Of a DNA stretch of 34,430 nucleotides, positions 31,803-34,430 are shown in pieces. Positions within the stretch are counted from its first letter, which is position 1, and the number at the start of each line of letters is the position of its first letter. This DNA comes from Promethearchaeia archaeon (GTDB taxonomy: Archaea; Asgardarchaeota; Lokiarchaeia; Sigyniarchaeales; SOKP01), in the NCBI GenBank assembly GCA_029856445.1, contig JAHQWY010000003.1, positions 1-34,430 of the forward strand. The letters run 5' to 3'. The position numbers and the translations under genes were made by a program. The notes beneath the pieces were generated by a model. The model saw nothing but the letters and a program-made list of their open reading frames with translations. It was not told where the DNA came from and did not search any database.

Positions 31803-32806
31803 ATTAATGAAGCTTCTAACCCTTTAATTAAATGAGTTAATAATTCATTTATGGGTGTCTTAATGCCTAATTCTTTTGCATAAATTAAGACCCTACCATT
31901 AATAAAATCAATCTCAGTGACCGTCCTATTTAAAATATCCTGTAGCATCGAATTCTTATTTTTTGATGTTTTTTTTGCTACATCATAAGTTTCAGCTATA
32001 AAATCTTTATTGGATAGCTTGATTTCCTTCAATTTTGCCACTTCAACTGCTTCTTCAACGGCTTCAGCCATCAATTGCTTTAATCCTTCCGATTCTAATA
32101 ATTGACCATTAGTTAAATTAGTTAAAGCCCCAAAAGCATTAATTCCTATATTTACAAAAACTTTCTCCCAAGATTCCTTATTTATATCTTTAGCAATTTG
32201 AGTCTTTAAACCCGCTAAATGGAGAAGCTCTTTTAAAAGATTCAAATCTTCATTTGCTTTGGTTAAATCAACATGATTATTATTGATATCTTCTAGAAAT
32301 GGAAAACCAATTTTTGTAAATCCATCTCCAGTGTGAATTAAATTACCTGGGGATTCCAAAAATGCCCCATTTGAAGTTACAATCCTTATTATCTTTGATT
32401 TCGGTATATAATTACTAATAATCTCTTCATTTCCAATCCCATTCTGTAAAATAACAAACCAGTCACTTACATCAATAAGTTTTTCATATTGGAGCACAGC
32501 TTTTTCCATATCATATGTCTTTGTAGTAAGAAAAATGTAATCAAATCTAAAATATTTATCCATTTTCAATTTTTCTTCTAGAATTTTCTCGTTTTCATAT
32601 GCGAGAATATCATTAATTTCTTTTACATCTTGATTCTTCTTAATTTTTAATCCTTTTTTGTCAATAGCTTCCTTATGTTCTCTCTGGCAGAAAAATATTA
32701 CTTCTAAATCATAGATTTCAGATTTAATATTTGCTAAATACCCGCCAAATAAACTACCTATGGAACCAGCTCCAATAAATCCGATCCTTATCTTTTTCCT
32801 TCCCAA
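31799..32806 (-). CDS. panE: 2-dehydropantoate 2-reductase (ketopantoate reductase)
   Basis: 335 residues. The Rossmann start IGFIGAGSIGSLFGGYL, TTKTYDM, VILQNGIGNEE, the catalytic Lys region NKESWEKVFVNIGINAFGAL and a C-terminal Asn/Glu-rich helix fit PanE/ApbA. It makes pantoate for CoA, upstream of pantoate kinase. The start is TTG at 32806; no ATG fits upstream of the Rossmann loop. Confidence 0.92.
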   Translation of the reverse strand: MGRKKIRIGFIGAGSIGSLFGGYLANIKSEIYDLEVIFFCQREHKEAIDKKGLKIKKNQDVKEINDILAYENEKILEEKLKMDKYFRFDYIFLTTKTYDMEKAVLQYEKLIDVSDWFVILQNGIGNEEIISNYIPKSKIIRIVTSNGAFLESPGNLIHTGDGFTKIGFPFLEDINNNHVDLTKANEDLNLLKELLHLAGLKTQIAKDINKESWEKVFVNIGINAFGALTNLTNGQLLESEGLKQLMAEAVEEAVEVAKLKEIKLSNKDFIAETYDVAKKTSKNKNSMLQDILNRTVTEIDFINGRVLIYAKELGIKTPINELLTHLIKGLEASLI

Positions 32807-32862
32807 GTTCCTTCAAAAACCCTAAAATAAATAAAAATATTCTTATCTCAGTTCTATCTAAT

Positions 32863-33732
32863 TTATTTTAAAAACTTATCTAAATCTGTTTGACCTTTGG
32901 AATATTCGCCAGTTTTTTTCTTAAGATCCAAAAGACTTACATTTTCCGGTGAATTCTTTGGCTGCAGTGTTAATTCTTTCATTAACATTAAAGAATTTTT
33001 TGCTGCATATCCAGAAAAATGATTATTAAAATAAATCCCTATTCTCTCCACTTTTGGTATTATTTTACGTATTGATTGTGCAAATCTTTTTATTTCATCT
33101 TCCTTAAAAAAATAATCAAACCATATTTTTTTTCCAAATCCATGAAACCTTACATATGCCAAATTTGAATTTGTTACATCCATCCTGGGAGGTAATAAAG
33201 GCTCGACAACAGCACAATATGTCAAGGACTTATCTTTCAAGTAGTTAAACACCTCATCATCCATCCATGATTTATGTCTAAACTCTACGGCTAAGTAATA
33301 CTTTTCGTCTTTAAGCTCTGTTGGCCAATTATCTACAAATTCTTTTAAATTACTAAAATGGTCCTTTTTATTAAATGAAGGTGGTAATTGTATCAGAAAT
33401 GATAATAATTTTTTAGCATTAATTAGAGGTTCCATTGAATTTAAATAATGATATAATTCATTCGAGCACAATTCAATATCTAATTTATACTCATGTGTAA
33501 TTTTCTGGGGTATTTTTGCTGAAAAGATAAAATTACTTGGCGTTTTATCTACCCAATTTTGAACAACTCCCCTTGGTGGTATATTATAAAATGTAGTATT
33601 AATCTCATTTGTATAAAAAACTTCAGAATAAAATAAGAGAAAATCCTCTTGTCTTAAGCTTTTTGGATAGAAATTACCAATCCATTCATCATAACCCCAT
33701 CCAGATGTACCGATCAAAACCTTGCTTTCCAT
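32863..33732 (-). CDS. DUF72 family TIM-barrel-like protein
   Basis: 289 residues. VLIGTSGWGYDEW, FYTNEINTTFYNIPP, FSAKIPQKITH, LAVEFRHKSW and AYVRFHG are DUF72 landmarks. The family has no firm biochemical role. It precedes the ketopantoate reductase by 56 bases on the same strand and faces away from the 23S rRNA gene. Confidence 0.92.
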   Translation of the reverse strand: MESKVLIGTSGWGYDEWIGNFYPKSLRQEDFLLFYSEVFYTNEINTTFYNIPPRGVVQNWVDKTPSNFIFSAKIPQKITHEYKLDIELCSNELYHYLNSMEPLINAKKLLSFLIQLPPSFNKKDHFSNLKEFVDNWPTELKDEKYYLAVEFRHKSWMDDEVFNYLKDKSLTYCAVVEPLLPPRMDVTNSNLAYVRFHGFGKKIWFDYFFKEDEIKRFAQSIRKIIPKVERIGIYFNNHFSGYAAKNSLMLMKELTLQPKNSPENVSLLDLKKKTGEYSKGQTDLDKFLK

Positions 33733-34334
33733 AGTTAACTCTCTATTTTTTTACGATTTCTTTAAATCATCATTTCTCATTGCTAATAATTACTTACATT
33801 CGTATTTAAACTTTAAAATTCACTTAGTTTTCTGATTTTATTTAAGTTTTATTTTGATAGTAATAATCATTAATTCATTAATTATTAAATCTCAAAGGCT
33901 CTAATTTATCTATTAAATTTTATGAATTCTGACCATAAAATTTTTAACCAAGGATTTATTCTTATATTTCGTCGATTGTATTTTTACTTTCGATAATTAT
34001 TGGTGAAAAAATATCTCATCCAAATGGATGACATACACCTTTAATTGGCAGCGGACTTGTGGAAGTATATCTCATGAGTAGAAACATGCGAGAAATTGAA
34101 TCCATAACGACAATATAGTGAATTCTTTATTACGGCGCATGAAGTAACCCATGACTGAGATATTACAGGAAGCAATTTACCAAGCCAAGCATGAAAAATC
34201 GTGCTCATAAGAACATACTCCCTATATTATTAAAGTCTACTTATTTTTCGTCTCGATTTAATAATTATTTTTACCAAATCTGAATACGCAAACCCTTAGG
34301 CAAGCAATCTGAATCTTTCCTCAATTAGACTCCA
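33733..34334. other. non-coding region between DUF72 and 23S rRNA
   Basis: About 600 bases without a convincing reading frame. The left part (to about 33950) is very AT-rich. A TATA-like CTTATATTT is at 33961-33969. A GC-richer, structured part covers about 34002-34206, followed by T-rich DNA and the 23S gene. There is no 16S rRNA, no tRNA-Ala and no 5S. Confidence 0.7.
34002..34206 (+). ncRNA. candidate structured leader RNA or ncRNA
   Basis: Several helices can be drawn. GGTG (34002-34005) pairs with CACC (34036-34039) enclosing CATCC-AAAT-GGATG (34017-34030). CATGCG (34085-34090) pairs with CGCATG (34136-34141). A 7-bp hairpin AGCATGA-AAAA-TCGTGCT (34188-34205) follows. It fits none of RNase P, SRP or box C/D patterns that I know. 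It may be the 5' leader of pre-23S rRNA or an independent RNA. Confidence 0.4.
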
Positions 34335-34430
34335 ATACGCCTCCGCTATTTGGTGGATATCTTGGCTTGGGCACCGATGAAGAGCGTGACAAGCTGCGAT
34401 AAGCTCGGGTTAGTCGCATGAAGACGCTGA
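34335..34430 (+). rRNA. 23S ribosomal RNA, 5' end (cut by the window edge)
   Basis: TTTGGTGGAT, GCACCGATGAAGAGCGTG, CAAGCTGCGATAAGC and GTCGCATGAAGACG match the conserved 5' region of archaeal 23S rRNA (domain I). The mature start is estimated, about 16-18 bases before GGTGGAT. No 16S gene occurs in the 600 bases upstream, and the next gene is on the other strand. Confidence 0.92.

Noticed and set aside
34002..34206. RNase P RNA or SRP RNA
   Set aside because: The conserved core motifs of both are missing and the length is short.
33733..34334. A degenerate 16S rRNA or tRNA-Ala spacer upstream of 23S
   Set aside because: None of the universal 16S blocks or a cloverleaf could be found in the stretch.
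1..34430. CRISPR array, IS element or prophage
   Set aside because: No regular direct repeats with spacers, no transposase or integrase, and no phage structural genes were seen.

Overview
The window reads as a chromosomal segment of an Asgard archaeon, most like Lokiarchaeia (Promethearchaeota). The DNA is very AT-rich, roughly 70% by eye, with short intergenic gaps. The informational genes are archaeal or eukaryote-like: TFB, RpoP, RPA large and small subunits, aRF1, aIF1, aIF2-beta, NMD3, RIO1, PNO1/DIM2, GET3, a CTU1-type thiolase and archaeal 23S rRNA. These sit beside Asgard-typical signalling genes: a Ras-like GTPase, a Roadblock protein and a RING-like zinc protein. The assignment rests on gene content and is inference. 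No IS, prophage, CRISPR array or horizontal island was seen.

Layout. 1-1000: intron-containing tRNA-Glu(UUC) and tRNA-Asn(GUU), then a Ras-like GTPase. 1300-5000: aIF1/SUI1 with no normal start codon, an orphan protein, a PfkB kinase and a four-OB-fold RPA. 5100-10450: metabolism, with a HisA-like protein, MfnB (furan precursor of methanofuran), ProC, pantoate kinase, UMP kinase, plus a RING-like protein and a small zinc/membrane protein. 10546-13038: tRNA-Leu(CAA) with two introns, a possible PAC4-like protein, an unknown His/Cys-rich protein, a Roadblock protein and a zinc-finger protein. 13139-16470: TFB, RpoP (49 aa), a PAC2-family proteasome chaperone with an HbYX-type tail, a YkgJ-type cysteine-cluster protein and a Sws1-like SWIM protein. 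16520-20660: glycosyltransferase, LysA-like PLP enzyme lacking the usual cysteine, FtsZ and an orphan. 20663-24888 (minus): initiator tRNA-Met with two introns, RPA32-like, aIF2-beta, DUF424, NMD3, RIO1 and PNO1, a translation and ribosome-maturation block. 25105-33732: site-2 protease, CTU1-like thiolase, GET3, aRF1, phosphopantothenate synthetase, GNAT, ketopantoate reductase and DUF72. 33733-34430: a structured non-coding stretch leading into the first ~96 nt of 23S rRNA, with no 16S gene next to it.

How genes fit together. Pantoate kinase, 4-phosphopantoate-beta-alanine ligase and ketopantoate reductase make up most of the archaeal route to 4'-phosphopantothenate, scattered over 24 kb. 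aIF1, aIF2-beta, initiator tRNA, NMD3, RIO1, PNO1, aRF1 and 23S rRNA cover initiation, ribosome maturation and termination.

The strongest unusual signals are two. First, all four tRNA genes are interrupted, by six introns in total; five lie outside the canonical 37/38 site, and two are T-loop introns with the same architecture. Second, the aIF1 frame has no ATG, GTG or TTG available and is best explained by an AUU start, which would parallel the autoregulated AUU start of bacterial IF3.
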